Positions 8,741 to 16,421 of a DNA stretch of 44,672 nt are shown in pieces. Position 1 is the first letter of the stretch, and every line of letters starts with the position of its first letter. Under the pieces are notes generated by a model. The model was not told where the DNA came from. It worked only from the letters and a program-made list of their open reading frames with translations, and made no database searches. Position numbers and translations under genes: made by a program. Location of the stretch: contig CALVXN010000005.1 in NCBI GenBank assembly GCA_944371315.1, positions 1 through 44,672 of the forward strand, read 5' to 3'. This DNA is from an uncultured Bacilli bacterium (GTDB taxonomy: Bacteria > Bacillota_I > Bacilli_A > RF39 > UBA660).

Positions 8741-9734
8741 AGTATTCTAATGCTTCATCAAAAGTATTTACCCCATGTATATCTATATCTAAATCAAATT
8801 CTTCTTTAACTTTTATCGTTTCTTCATAATTTTCCATTGGACAAATAAATATATCAGCATCATTTTTTACTGCTCCTAGTATTTTATATTTAACTCCATC
8901 TATTGCACCAACTTCACCATTAATTTCAATTGTTCCAGTTCCAACAATAGTTCTTCCTTTTGTAATATCTTCTTTTGTTAATGCATTATAAATTGCTAAA
9001 CTAAGCATTAATCCTCCACTAGAACCTGATTCACTTGCTTTTGTTTTAACATCAATCGAAGGATCAGTTTCATATTCATAAGTAGTTAAAAAAGATATTC
9101 CAACCTTTAATCCATCAGCTGTTTCATATATTTTGGCACTACATTCCTTTTCTTTATTATTTCTTATTACTTTTAATTTTATGGTATCTCCAGCTTCTTT
9201 TTCATTTACAATTTTTTTTACTTCATCTATATTTGTTACTTCAACACCTTCAACACTTATAAGCTCGTCATACATTTTTAAATCAGTTTCTGCATCATCT
9301 GCTATATATATTATATTATTTACTTTTTTAGTTATTTTTAACTCTTTTCCAGCCTTTTCATAAGCAAGTATAGTTGCATTATTAATTGATGATTGCATAT
9401 ATAATTTTTCTAATTCTATTAAATCATCTACTGATTCGTCTTCCCTAGTTATTTCGTCTTTATCTATTAAATCCCAATTAGGTATAATATATGAAAGTAA
9501 AATCATCGGAGCTGTTCCTTTGACAAGGGATACATAACTCATATTAAGTGACCCATCAGATTCATAAGCATCATCGACACTTATTCTTTTTTCTAAATTA
9601 ACTATTCCCCCAGGAGTATATATTACATAAGGAAATTCATAAAAAAACAAAAAAATAATTATACCCCAAATAATTAAAAATTTATAATTTTCAACAATAA
9701 AACTTTTTATACCATCATATAATTTATTAAACAA
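8730..9734 (-). CDS. ylbL: Membrane-anchored PDZ/Lon-type (S16) protease, YlbL/SepM-like
   Basis: 334 residues. One membrane helix (~19-38) is followed by an extracellular region with a PDZ domain (~140-205, around DELISVEGVEVTNIDEVKK) and a Lon-type protease domain. The catalytic pair is seen as Ser239 in ESGSSGGLML and Lys282 in AIDGVKYK. Relatives cleave secreted peptides or proteins outside the cell; streptococcal SepM trims a signalling peptide. The start is TTG at 9732-9734 with AGGTGA 5 bases upstream. In Bacillus subtilis ylbJ, ylbK and ylbL are neighbours; here ylbJ is divergent just 41 bases away, which supports both names. Confidence 0.85.
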   Translation of the reverse strand: MFNKLYDGIKSFIVENYKFLIIWGIIIFLFFYEFPYVIYTPGGIVNLEKRISVDDAYESDGSLNMSYVSLVKGTAPMILLSYIIPNWDLIDKDEITREDESVDDLIELEKLYMQSSINNATILAYEKAGKELKITKKVNNIIYIADDAETDLKMYDELISVEGVEVTNIDEVKKIVNEKEAGDTIKLKVIRNNKEKECSAKIYETADGLKVGISFLTTYEYETDPSIDVKTKASESGSSGGLMLSLAIYNALTKEDITKGRTIVGTGTIEINGEVGAIDGVKYKILGAVKNDADIFICPMENYEETIKVKEEFDLDIDIHGVNTFDEALEYLNN

Positions 9735-9775
9735 TTAAATCACCTAATTAATTATAGCAAAAAAAGGATAGTTAT

Positions 9776-10600
9776 ATGAAAAAAAATATTATTTACTTGA
9801 CAATACTTGGACTACTATTTCTTATTTTTAAAAATTATAATATTGTTTTAGAAAGCTCTATTACTGCTGTAAATTTATGGCTATATAAAGTTTTCCCTTT
9901 TCTTTTTATAATGATTATAATAAATGACTTATTAATTAATCTTGATTTTCAATCATTATTTAAAAATACAAGTATTTATATATTTATTATGTCTTTATTA
10001 AGTGGTAGTCCTACTTCTGCAGTTATAATATGTAATTTATATAAAAATAATAAAATAACTAAAAATAATGCTAATGTTACTCTTTTATTTACTTACTTTG
10101 CTAATCCTTTATTTTTATGGACTATCTTAAATTCTATTTTTAATTCTAAAATAATTTCTATTAAACTTATTTTAATTCATTATATATCTAATCTAATTAT
10201 ATATTTTATAGTAAAGAAAAAACTAGATAAATCAATTACTTATAATAATAAGATAAATATTAATATATCTAGTTCCATTAAAAAAGCAATGACTACAACT
10301 ACTATGGTTCTAGGGGCCATTACTTTTTATCTAATTATTAGTAATATATTATCTTTAAATTTATTATTTAAAGGTTTACTTGAAATGACTCAAGGTTTAA
10401 ATGCTTTAATTAATTATAATTCTTATTTTAAAGAGCTTTTAGCAATTCTTTTCATATCCTTTGGGGGTTTATCTATCCATACCCAAGTTAAATGCATTTT
10501 AGATGAAGAAAATATCTCTTATAAATATTTTTTAAAGGGAAGAATTATGCAAACATTAATTGCATTAGGACTTATTATATTAACTAGTGCATGGATCTGA
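9776..10600 (+). CDS. ylbJ: Sporulation integral membrane protein YlbJ-like
   Basis: 274 residues, very hydrophobic, with about seven or eight membrane segments. The central motif SGSPTSAVIICNLYKNNKIT followed by LFTYFANPLFLW matches the conserved core of YlbJ (nucleoside-transporter gate-like fold), which in B. subtilis is made in the mother cell and is needed for heat-resistant spores. It is shorter than the Bacillus protein (about 400 residues), so the N-terminal or middle loops are reduced. The start has AAAGGAT about 6 bases upstream. Its 3' end overlaps the convergent prepilin gene by 21 bases. Confidence 0.7.
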   Translation: MKKNIIYLTILGLLFLIFKNYNIVLESSITAVNLWLYKVFPFLFIMIIINDLLINLDFQSLFKNTSIYIFIMSLLSGSPTSAVIICNLYKNNKITKNNANVTLLFTYFANPLFLWTILNSIFNSKIISIKLILIHYISNLIIYFIVKKKLDKSITYNNKININISSSIKKAMTTTTMVLGAITFYLIISNILSLNLLFKGLLEMTQGLNALINYNSYFKELLAILFISFGGLSIHTQVKCILDEENISYKYFLKGRIMQTLIALGLIILTSAWI

Positions 10601-11173
10601 TGGTGAAGAACATGTTGCTCCAAGACAATTTATATTTGTGGTTACTAAATCATCAAGTTTCCCAATATAATTTATTATGATATCATCAAGAGTATTATTA
10701 TTACATAATTTATTCTTTTCATTAGTTGTATGTATTTCTATATCTATTGATAAACTATAATAATTTTTTCCAGAAGCATTATTGTCCTTCATATAATATA
10801 CATTTGCTTTTTTTGTGTATATTGTTCCACCTTCAATATTCCATGCTCTACTTTCACCATCACTATCAGTATATTTTATCTTTTTTTCTTCTGCTTCTAT
10901 TTTAGAACTAGTTCTATCAGTAAATTCAATATTAATAACTAGTTTAGTTTCATTACTTCCAGAATCATTTATACTAGCTATATTTTTATTATTTAAGTCA
11001 TTTCCTATCATTCTAAGTATTTCTGCTCTATTTATTTGATTATCCTTAGCATATGTATTATTTGCCTCAGCATCATTTAAATCTATTAATAACTTTATCA
11101 TAAATAATAACACAACAGAAATTAATGCAATACTTATTATTAATTCAGCAAGGGTAGTTCCTTTTTTATTCAT
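10580..11173 (-). CDS. Type IV prepilin-like protein
   Basis: 197 residues. The N-terminus MNKKG-TTLAELIISIAL is a class III (type IV) prepilin leader: basic, cut after Gly5, with Glu at position 5 of the mature protein and a ~20-residue hydrophobic helix. The remainder is a small polar domain with a Cys-rich C-terminus (CLGATCSSPSDPCTS, four Cys in the last 35 residues including CNNN). It is the last gene of a three-gene minus-strand cluster (12665 to 10580) with junctions of 8 and 2 bases, so probably one transcript. It likely forms a minor pilin or pseudopilin assembled by the ATPase at 25478. Confidence 0.75.
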   Translation of the reverse strand: MNKKGTTLAELIISIALISVVLLFMIKLLIDLNDAEANNTYAKDNQINRAEILRMIGNDLNNKNIASINDSGSNETKLVINIEFTDRTSSKIEAEEKKIKYTDSDGESRAWNIEGGTIYTKKANVYYMKDNNASGKNYYSLSIDIEIHTTNEKNKLCNNNTLDDIIINYIGKLDDLVTTNINCLGATCSSPSDPCTS

Positions 11174-11175
11174 GA

Positions 11176-12072
11176 CTAACCTCCGATTATATATGGATCC
11201 ATTTCTGATCCACTACCACTAATATATCTATTACTATTACTTAATACTACAACTGGTCTAACACTATATGTATTAGTTATTTCACCAGATGCAACATTCC
11301 CACTAGTATCTATATAAAAGAAATTTTTTATATTATTAAAGTCTCTTACCATTGTCCACATATTAGGTACATTTTTAAGCCAGTTATTTGCAGTATTATA
11401 TTCATTTACTTTTTTAACCCAATCACCTGGTGCTGCAGCATAAGCATAATCACTTATATATAAAAGACCAACTTTACTATATACTGCTCCATATGCATTA
11501 CTATTTTCACCTAGCTCTAAGCTATATACCCCATTAGCAGTTAAATCTAATTTTATATCTTCATCACTTGGCACATACCAATAATTATTATCTATTGCAT
11601 CTTCAACATCTACCAATGTATTTAAATATTCATCAGTTAAATAATCAGTATATAAATTACTTGTTACATAATCATTTTTATTATTATCAGTATATGTTCT
11701 AGTTGTAATAGCTTCATTTCTAATTATTTTTACTTTCCCATTAATTACACCAATTATTCGCCATAACTCATTATTGAATTTTACATAATTACTTGGATTA
11801 GATCCACTATATCTATAATTATTATCATTTGCTCCATTTGTTAAATCAGCATCATGATAATAAAGTCCATTTTCTCCGTCAGTAGTATATACTTCATTTA
11901 TTATATAACTAGCAAAACTACTAATAGCAATTTCATCTTTTATTTTTTCTTTTATTCCATTTAATAGTGTTCTATTACTTACTAAATTATTTACTATAAA
12001 TAAAAGCATTAATAAAAATACTAAAAAAAATGAATAAACTGTTGTTGTTGAAATAAAACCTTTTTTATTCAT
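11176..12072 (-). CDS. Pilin-like anchored protein with lectin/FGE-like C-terminal domain
   Basis: 298 residues. The N-terminus (MNKKGFISTTTVYSFFLVFLL) resembles a prepilin leader plus helix, but Glu5 of the mature pilin is absent (T or V there), so processing is uncertain. From ~residue 50 (SFASYIINEVYTTDGENGLYYHD) to the end it is homologous to the C-terminal half of the protein at 12926-14536: W-R-I-I-G-V, then WTMVRDF, then SVRPVVVL and DPYIIGG. The SVRPV-type ending is typical of C-type lectin/formylglycine-enzyme-like surface domains. Its own C-terminus has ordinary AT-rich codons, in contrast to the paralogue. It is the middle gene of the pilin cluster. Confidence 0.7.
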   Translation of the reverse strand: MNKKGFISTTTVYSFFLVFLLMLLFIVNNLVSNRTLLNGIKEKIKDEIAISSFASYIINEVYTTDGENGLYYHDADLTNGANDNNYRYSGSNPSNYVKFNNELWRIIGVINGKVKIIRNEAITTRTYTDNNKNDYVTSNLYTDYLTDEYLNTLVDVEDAIDNNYWYVPSDEDIKLDLTANGVYSLELGENSNAYGAVYSKVGLLYISDYAYAAAPGDWVKKVNEYNTANNWLKNVPNMWTMVRDFNNIKNFFYIDTSGNVASGEITNTYSVRPVVVLSNSNRYISGSGSEMDPYIIGG

Positions 12073-12080
12073 AGCTTCAC

Positions 12081-12665
12081 CTACAAACCTAATGATACAA
12101 AATAATTACGACAATTTGTATCAACTCTTGGAGTGCATTTAGTAATTTTACCATCACTATCTACTTTTTCACTATATTCAACTACTAAATAATAATCATG
12201 TTTTGTATCATTTATTGATTTAATATAATTTGTTAAGTTATATGCATTATCTGTTGCATTAAAATAACATTTACCTGATGTTTCACTTCCATCACATTCA
12301 TCTATATAATTTCTTTTAACTAAAAACATTTGATTAACCTTAAAATTATTTAATATATTTTCTAACGTATTATTCATATTTTCCGCTAATTGTGCTTCAT
12401 TAAAAAAGTTATCAAATGCATTTCCTATTGACGTTACATATGATTTTTTAAATGCTTCACTTTTAACATATTCAATATTAGCGTTTTCTTCTAAAAATCT
12501 TTTTATATAATTAGTTTTATAGATATATGCTACATCATCATAATACACTCTTGTTTCTTCTTTATCAATTATATTATTGTAAGAATTATATAAATATAAT
12601 AAAGAAGTCGACAAAACAAGAACTGTAACAATAGTTTCAATAAATACAAAACCTTTATTTTTCAT
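12081..12665 (-). CDS. Type IV prepilin-like protein
   Basis: 194 residues. MKNKG-FVFIETIVTVLVLSTSLLYLY is a clear prepilin leader with Glu5 after the predicted cut and a hydrophobic helix. The body is polar, with four Cys (positions in DECDGS, GKCYF, KCTPRVDTNC) that may form disulfides. It is the first gene of the three-gene pilin cluster, read from a promoter at about 12703-12731. The body matches no family I recognise. Confidence 0.72.
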   Translation of the reverse strand: MKNKGFVFIETIVTVLVLSTSLLYLYNSYNNIIDKEETRVYYDDVAYIYKTNYIKRFLEENANIEYVKSEAFKKSYVTSIGNAFDNFFNEAQLAENMNNTLENILNNFKVNQMFLVKRNYIDECDGSETSGKCYFNATDNAYNLTNYIKSINDTKHDYYLVVEYSEKVDSDGKITKCTPRVDTNCRNYFVSLGL

Positions 12666-12702
12666 TATATCCCTACTTTAATAATTATTTTATTTTTTTC
12701 TA

Positions 12703-12731
12703 CTAATATATTATATTAACTATATTATCAA
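12703..12731 (-). promoter_or_regulatory. Candidate sigma-A promoter of the pilin cluster
   Basis: On the minus strand a TTGATA (12731-12726) is followed after 17 bases by TATTAG (12708-12703), or after 15 by TATATT. The leader to the ATG at 12665 is short, with a weak GGGATA ribosome site. In such AT-rich DNA the match is only suggestive. Confidence 0.4.
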
Positions 12732-12795
12732 TAGAATATGTTGGAGTATTGAAAGTTTAAATTTAGCAACAAGTCCTTTAACACTAATTAATTTT

Positions 12796-12817
12796 AAGAA
12801 CATTTAATACTGTTCTT
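12796..12817. other. 7-bp inverted repeat in the 260-base non-coding gap
   Basis: AAGAACA and TGTTCTT form perfect arms around an 8-base loop. No T-run follows on either strand. It sits in the only sizeable gap of this region (12666-12925), where I find no open frame. Its role is unknown. Confidence 0.35.
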
Positions 12818-12881
12818 TGCTTTTAAAGCCATACCAACGATAAAATTAAATGCTTATTTATTATTTTTTGTTGATAAGTCC

Positions 12882-12918
12882 GACCACGTCGGTTTGAGAT
12901 GCCGACGTGGCCTTTTTT
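12882..12918. other. GC-rich hairpin just after the candidate variable region
   Basis: GACCACGTCGG (12882-12892) and CCGACGTGGCC (12902-12912) pair over 9 perfect bases plus one more after a mismatch, with a 9-base loop. It is far richer in G+C than its surroundings and begins 13 bases past the stop of the 536-residue protein. In the plus sense it ends in TTTTTT, like a terminator, although no plus-strand gene precedes it. In the sense of the gene there is no T-run. Known DGR variable regions often have such a hairpin or cruciform just downstream, and it helps target recognition. Confidence 0.6.
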
Positions 12919-12925
12919 AGGTTTC

Positions 12926-13100
12926 TCACACCGCAATTCTAAATGGCGAATCCTTTGTCCCATTTCCACTGGCATACGGGATATTAGACTTCAGATAAAA
13001 GACAGGCCTAACAGAATAGCCATTATACGCGTAGCTAGTGTAGAGATTGCCGTTATAATTAAAGTTAAACACATCGCTGGAGGCGGACGAATTCGGGGTC
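12926..13100 (-). other. Candidate DGR variable region (GC-rich 3' cassette)
   Basis: The last ~58 codons of the 536-residue gene change abruptly from AT-rich codons to balanced ones just after the conserved WTM motif. Residues after WTM are encoded by many NNC codons (TCC, GCC, TCC, AGC, AAC, AAC, GGC, CTC, TAC, AGC, TAC), the outcome expected when AAC codons of a template repeat are mutated at their adenines. The exchange ends in a stretch (SPFRIAV) next to a GC-rich hairpin. The paralogue at 11176 lacks this composition. Neither template nor reverse transcriptase is in the window, so this is an inference. A piece acquired by recombination is the main alternative. Confidence 0.5.
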
Positions 13101-14536
13101 ATTGTCCATTCATATAATCCCATATATAGCCAATTATTTTCCTTTATTGTTAATGAACTATATGAATTTAAATTTGTTTTCCATGCATCAGAATAAGCTG
13201 CATATCCATAATCACTTACATACATTAATCCTATTTTTGTAGAATTACCATTTGCATTTTCTGGTCCATATGTTGTTGGATTACTTCCATATCCTGAATT
13301 ATTTCTCTCACCCGTATAAAAACTTTTTGCTGTATTACTAGAAGATGTCATCCCCCCCAAATGCCATGTTGAATCCTCTATCATATCACTCCATGAATTT
13401 CCTAAATAAGATATATAATTTGTATTTAAATTTATTTTATTTAATTCACTTGTTGTCCAATTATTTGATCCATATGAACTTACACTTTTATCATAATTCC
13501 ATCTATATGCCACAATCGTGCTTGTATCCATACTTCCTTTATAATTTGAAGTTGAAGATGTATAATTTCCTTTATAATCTCTTCCATTAATTCCAAGCAT
13601 TGCGCTTGTTGTATAATCTGCTTTTATTAATTTAACATTATATTCTCCATCATTATCTTCATCAAAGACACCAATTATACGATACAAATATTCATCTGGG
13701 CAAGTATCAGCATCACTTCCAAAACACACATAATTATTTGGATTAGCCCCACTATATCGATACGAATTATCACCAGCTTCTTGATCTGCATTTGTGTAGT
13801 CACCTACTCCATCATGATAATATAATCCATTTTCTCCATCAGCAGTATAAACCTCATTAATAATATAACTTGCAAAAGTTTTATATTCATCTTTCTTTAA
13901 TAATATAGATGCATTTAAACTTTTTCCACCATTTTCATGTTGGTTTGTTTCTAAATTTATAAATGTTACTTTAAATGTCCAATTTTGAATAGTTGGATTA
14001 GTGCTACTACTAGATGATATTTCATAAAGCGATGCAACATTATATAAATCATCAGCTGTTGTAATATCAAAGCCAGTAACTGTTGAACCATCAGCATTAG
14101 TTGCTGTAACATAATTAAGGCCACTTAAACTAGTAATTTCTTCTCCTAAAGGATTAGTAATAGTTAATACTATTTCTGGTGTTTTTTCTGGAGTAGTATA
14201 AACATAATTATTAGAATTTATTCGAAAATAAACATAATAATTATATGTTGCAGTCTTATTGGTTGAATTAGCAACTAAACTAGCAGTCCCTGTTGCTTGA
14301 TCTGATAAACCACTTCCACCTTCAGTAACATTAAATTGTGTTGGATTTAAATCAATTTCTTTATCTACACTAAATTTTAAATTATCTGTTGTATCTGCAC
14401 CTATATTTACATTACCTGTTGCTCCCCCAGATATTTGAGCAATTACATAAGCAAAAGATACACCAATAAATAAAATTAAAAGTAAAGATAAAAGTAATAT
14501 TTTTTTGTTTTTTAAATATGTTTTTACCTTGTTCAT
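12926..14536 (-). CDS. Membrane-anchored surface protein with lectin/FGE-like variable C-terminus
   Basis: 536 residues. A basic N-terminus and one hydrophobic segment (~13-31) form a signal peptide or anchor. Residues ~35-215 are a beta-rich Thr/Asn/Ser domain that loosely recalls TasA/camelysin-type fibre proteins. From ~218 (TFASYIINEVYTADGENGLYYHD) it is homologous to the protein at 11176, then adds a long Tyr/Ser/Asn-rich part with YGYAAYSDAW, LYEWTM and SVRPVF. The final ~58 codons are the GC-rich cassette listed separately. The gene is minus strand, upstream of the pilin cluster, and its ATG is at 14536. A role as a surface receptor or adhesin whose tip varies is inferred, not shown. 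Confidence 0.75.
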   Translation of the reverse strand: MNKVKTYLKNKKILLLSLLLILFIGVSFAYVIAQISGGATGNVNIGADTTDNLKFSVDKEIDLNPTQFNVTEGGSGLSDQATGTASLVANSTNKTATYNYYVYFRINSNNYVYTTPEKTPEIVLTITNPLGEEITSLSGLNYVTATNADGSTVTGFDITTADDLYNVASLYEISSSSSTNPTIQNWTFKVTFINLETNQHENGGKSLNASILLKKDEYKTFASYIINEVYTADGENGLYYHDGVGDYTNADQEAGDNSYRYSGANPNNYVCFGSDADTCPDEYLYRIIGVFDEDNDGEYNVKLIKADYTTSAMLGINGRDYKGNYTSSTSNYKGSMDTSTIVAYRWNYDKSVSSYGSNNWTTSELNKINLNTNYISYLGNSWSDMIEDSTWHLGGMTSSSNTAKSFYTGERNNSGYGSNPTTYGPENANGNSTKIGLMYVSDYGYAAYSDAWKTNLNSYSSLTIKENNWLYMGLYEWTMTPNSSASSDVFNFNYNGNLYTSYAYNGYSVRPVFYLKSNIPYASGNGTKDSPFRIAV

Positions 14537-14605
14537 ATTATTACCTACCTTACTATAAAAATGATAACAAAAAATTACTTAAAAAGCAATTATAAAATAA
14601 CAACA

Positions 14606-14611
14606 TATAAT
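14606..14611 (+). promoter_or_regulatory. -10 box deciding the start of a small membrane protein
   Basis: TATAAT here would start RNA near 14618, leaving a short leader with GTAGGTGA 5-6 bases ahead of the ATG at 14627. The longer in-frame ATG at 14561 would lie upstream of this transcript. No clear -35 box was seen. Confidence 0.4.
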
Positions 14612-14626
14612 ACTGTAGGTGATAAT

Positions 14627-14812
14627 ATGTATCCATGTGGAAAAAGACCTGGTGGAGGTCTTACAATACTTATTTTATTTGTCTTAGCTATCCTTATTTT
14701 TTATCAATTAATTATTACTTTAATTCTTCCTTTTAGATGGAATATATTTGTTTTATGTTTAGAAGTTTTTTTATTTTTCTTCTTCTTGGGAAGAATAATA
14801 TGGCCTTATTAA
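14627..14812 (+). CDS. Small membrane protein of unknown function
   Basis: 61 residues from the ATG with the AGGTG ribosome site (MYPCGKRPGGG start). A Gly/Pro/Cys-containing N-terminus is followed by two hydrophobic stretches (about 12-33 and 38-58) and ends RIIWPY. I do not recognise a family. It overlaps the convergent ysxE-like gene by 42 bases at the 3' end. Given the neighbouring spore coat genes it may be a small spore or envelope protein, but that is only a guess from position. Confidence 0.5.
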   Translation: MYPCGKRPGGGLTILILFVLAILIFYQLIITLILPFRWNIFVLCLEVFLFFFFLGRIIWPY

Positions 14813-15667
14813 TTCTTCTGTTTTAAATACATAATCTATTACTTTATTATTTTCCTTACATTTTAAAAATTCACTATCTGCATTTTTTATTTCTGGGGGT
14901 AATGTAATTAATATAAAAAGTAATTTTTTTTCATGTTCTAGCAAAGGAAATTTATGTAAATACCTTTCTAATCCTTCAGCAAAATGAATATTTAAATATT
15001 CATTTTTATAAAGTTTTACTAAATCTATTATTGGAGTATCTATTAAATAATCATCCCAACTTATTAATACTTCCCTTTCCCCTCTTAAATAATGATCTAG
15101 TGATAAATTATTATGAACTACAGCTACTCTAATTTTAGTCTCTCCTTTTATTAATTCATACCACTCATCTAATTCTTGTTCGCAAAAATCTAATGCTGCA
15201 TTAATTTTATAAAAGTTACGCATAAGTTGATAATTAGATGGAGACATATAAACTTCACTAAAACCCATTTCATATAAAGTATCATAGTAGTTTTTTAAAT
15301 AACTTATATTACTTTTTATATCTTCATATATAGCTTTATACGTATCTTCACTTACTTCTTTAAAATAACTAGTTTTATTATGCAAACTGGCAATAATATC
15401 TATTATATCATCAGCCATTTGTTCTTTTGGCATTCTTATACTATCTACATATTCAAATACATTAACTTCATCTCTTGATGCATCAATTAATTTAGGAAAA
15501 TTCATAAAACCCCTACTTATTAAGTAATTGTATAATTCACTTATATCTTTTTTCTTAGGCTTTATAATAAAATCCCCACTTGTTGTTTCAAGCAATGTTG
15601 CTTTTCCTTTTAATGTATATCTATAAGGCTTATAAATTGATTTTAATACTTCTAAGCTTTTATTCAT
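14771..15667 (-). CDS. ysxE: Spore coat kinase-fold protein YsxE (CotS family)
   Basis: 298 residues of the CotS/aminoglycoside phosphotransferase fold. Visible features are a Lys in the ATP-binding N-lobe (DFIIKPKKK), the catalytic loop VVHNNLSLDHYL (HxN in place of HGD) and the metal-binding Asp pair in LISWDDY. In B. subtilis ysxE follows spoVID, and here it overlaps the spoVID-like gene by 8 bases (ATGAATAA), which strongly supports the name. The role is spore coat assembly; whether it has kinase activity is uncertain because the catalytic Asp is replaced by Asn in HNN. Confidence 0.8.
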   Translation of the reverse strand: MNKSLEVLKSIYKPYRYTLKGKATLLETTSGDFIIKPKKKDISELYNYLISRGFMNFPKLIDASRDEVNVFEYVDSIRMPKEQMADDIIDIIASLHNKTSYFKEVSEDTYKAIYEDIKSNISYLKNYYDTLYEMGFSEVYMSPSNYQLMRNFYKINAALDFCEQELDEWYELIKGETKIRVAVVHNNLSLDHYLRGEREVLISWDDYLIDTPIIDLVKLYKNEYLNIHFAEGLERYLHKFPLLEHEKKLLFILITLPPEIKNADSEFLKCKENNKVIDYVFKTEELIRPYYSSQEEEK

Positions 15668-16346
15668 TTATTTCTGGAATAATTATTTTATCTCCAACAG
15701 ATACTTTACTTATATCATTGTATTCTTCTAAAATTGATGTATTAGTATTATATTTTGCACAAATAGAATCTATTGTATCATTACTTTGCATGATATGAAT
15801 ATTATAAGTTATAAAAGATTCTTCTTTTTCTAATGTAGAACTTATAACTGTTTCTTTTTCTTCTTCTGATACAGTATCTCTTTGTTCTTCAATATCTTCT
15901 TTTTCTTCCATTTTTTCTTCTATCACTTCATCATTCCTTTCTTCCTTTTCTTCTAAATCAATATTATCTAACATATCTTCTAAAGTTTCATTTGCATCCT
16001 CAACACTTTCAAACACTTCTTCTTTTAATAAATTTGCTTTTATACTATATTCAATATTTACTTTTAACGTATTTTTATCTATTAATTCATAAGTAAAATC
16101 TTCAATAGCAAAATCTAGAGAATCAGTATCTATTTTATTAGTTAAATCAACTGAAAATGGTAAAACTTTCTCAAAATTTTCCTTATTTACACTTACCTCA
16201 TGAGTTTTATATTCTCCTGATACTATAAAGTTACCTAAAACACCTGATTCATTAACTGTGTATTCATGTTCTAATGAAATACTTAATATTTCACTAATAT
16301 TTGATGAAAATTTAATATCTTTAGTAAAAGGTATAGTTAAATTCAT
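15660..16346 (-). CDS. spoVID: Spore coat morphogenesis protein SpoVID-like, LysM domain
   Basis: 228 residues. The N-terminal ~120 (beginning MNLTIPFTKDIKFSSNISEI) resemble the SPOCS region of SpoVID/SipL. A very acidic Glu-rich linker (~125-180) follows, then a C-terminal LysM module (~182-226: YNIHIMQSNDTIDSICAKYN and ISKVSVGDKIIIPE). SpoVID and SipL attach to the forespore surface and let the coat wrap around it, and LysM binds peptidoglycan. It is much shorter than the Bacillus protein (about 575 residues), mainly in the linker. A strong AAGGAGGATAAA precedes the ATG. It is followed by ysxE, as in Bacillus. Confidence 0.85.
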   Translation of the reverse strand: MNLTIPFTKDIKFSSNISEILSISLEHEYTVNESGVLGNFIVSGEYKTHEVSVNKENFEKVLPFSVDLTNKIDTDSLDFAIEDFTYELIDKNTLKVNIEYSIKANLLKEEVFESVEDANETLEDMLDNIDLEEKEERNDEVIEEKMEEKEDIEEQRDTVSEEEKETVISSTLEKEESFITYNIHIMQSNDTIDSICAKYNTNTSILEEYNDISKVSVGDKIIIPEINE

Positions 16347-16364
16347 TTTATCCTCCTTGCTAAA

Positions 16365-16403
16365 ATACTATGTATTTTTTAAAAATTTATGATATAATAT
16401 AAT
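16365..16403. promoter_or_regulatory. Divergent promoter region between spoVID and the kinase cluster
   Basis: On the plus strand two overlapping TATAAT boxes (16393-16398 and 16398-16403) precede the ATG at 16422, which has GGGGG as ribosome site. On the minus strand CATAGTAT (16372-16365), about 13 bases after TCATAAA, resembles a mother-cell sigma-E promoter, though the spacing is 1-2 short of usual. spoVID is a sigma-E gene in Bacillus. Confidence 0.35.
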
Positions 16404-16421
16404 GCATTCGTGGGGGTTGTC

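Noticed and set aside
10580-10600. Possible gene fusion or error at the ylbJ/prepilin overlap
   Set aside because: Both proteins end naturally; a 21-base convergent overlap is plausible in such compact DNA.
12899-13117. Plus-strand frame of 72 codons over the GC-rich cassette
   Set aside because: It is open only because of the foreign base composition of the cassette, has no ribosome site and lies antisense to the surface protein gene.
14561-14626. Longer start of the small membrane protein at 14561
   Set aside because: The -10 box lies inside this stretch and the ribosome site is before the ATG at 14627.
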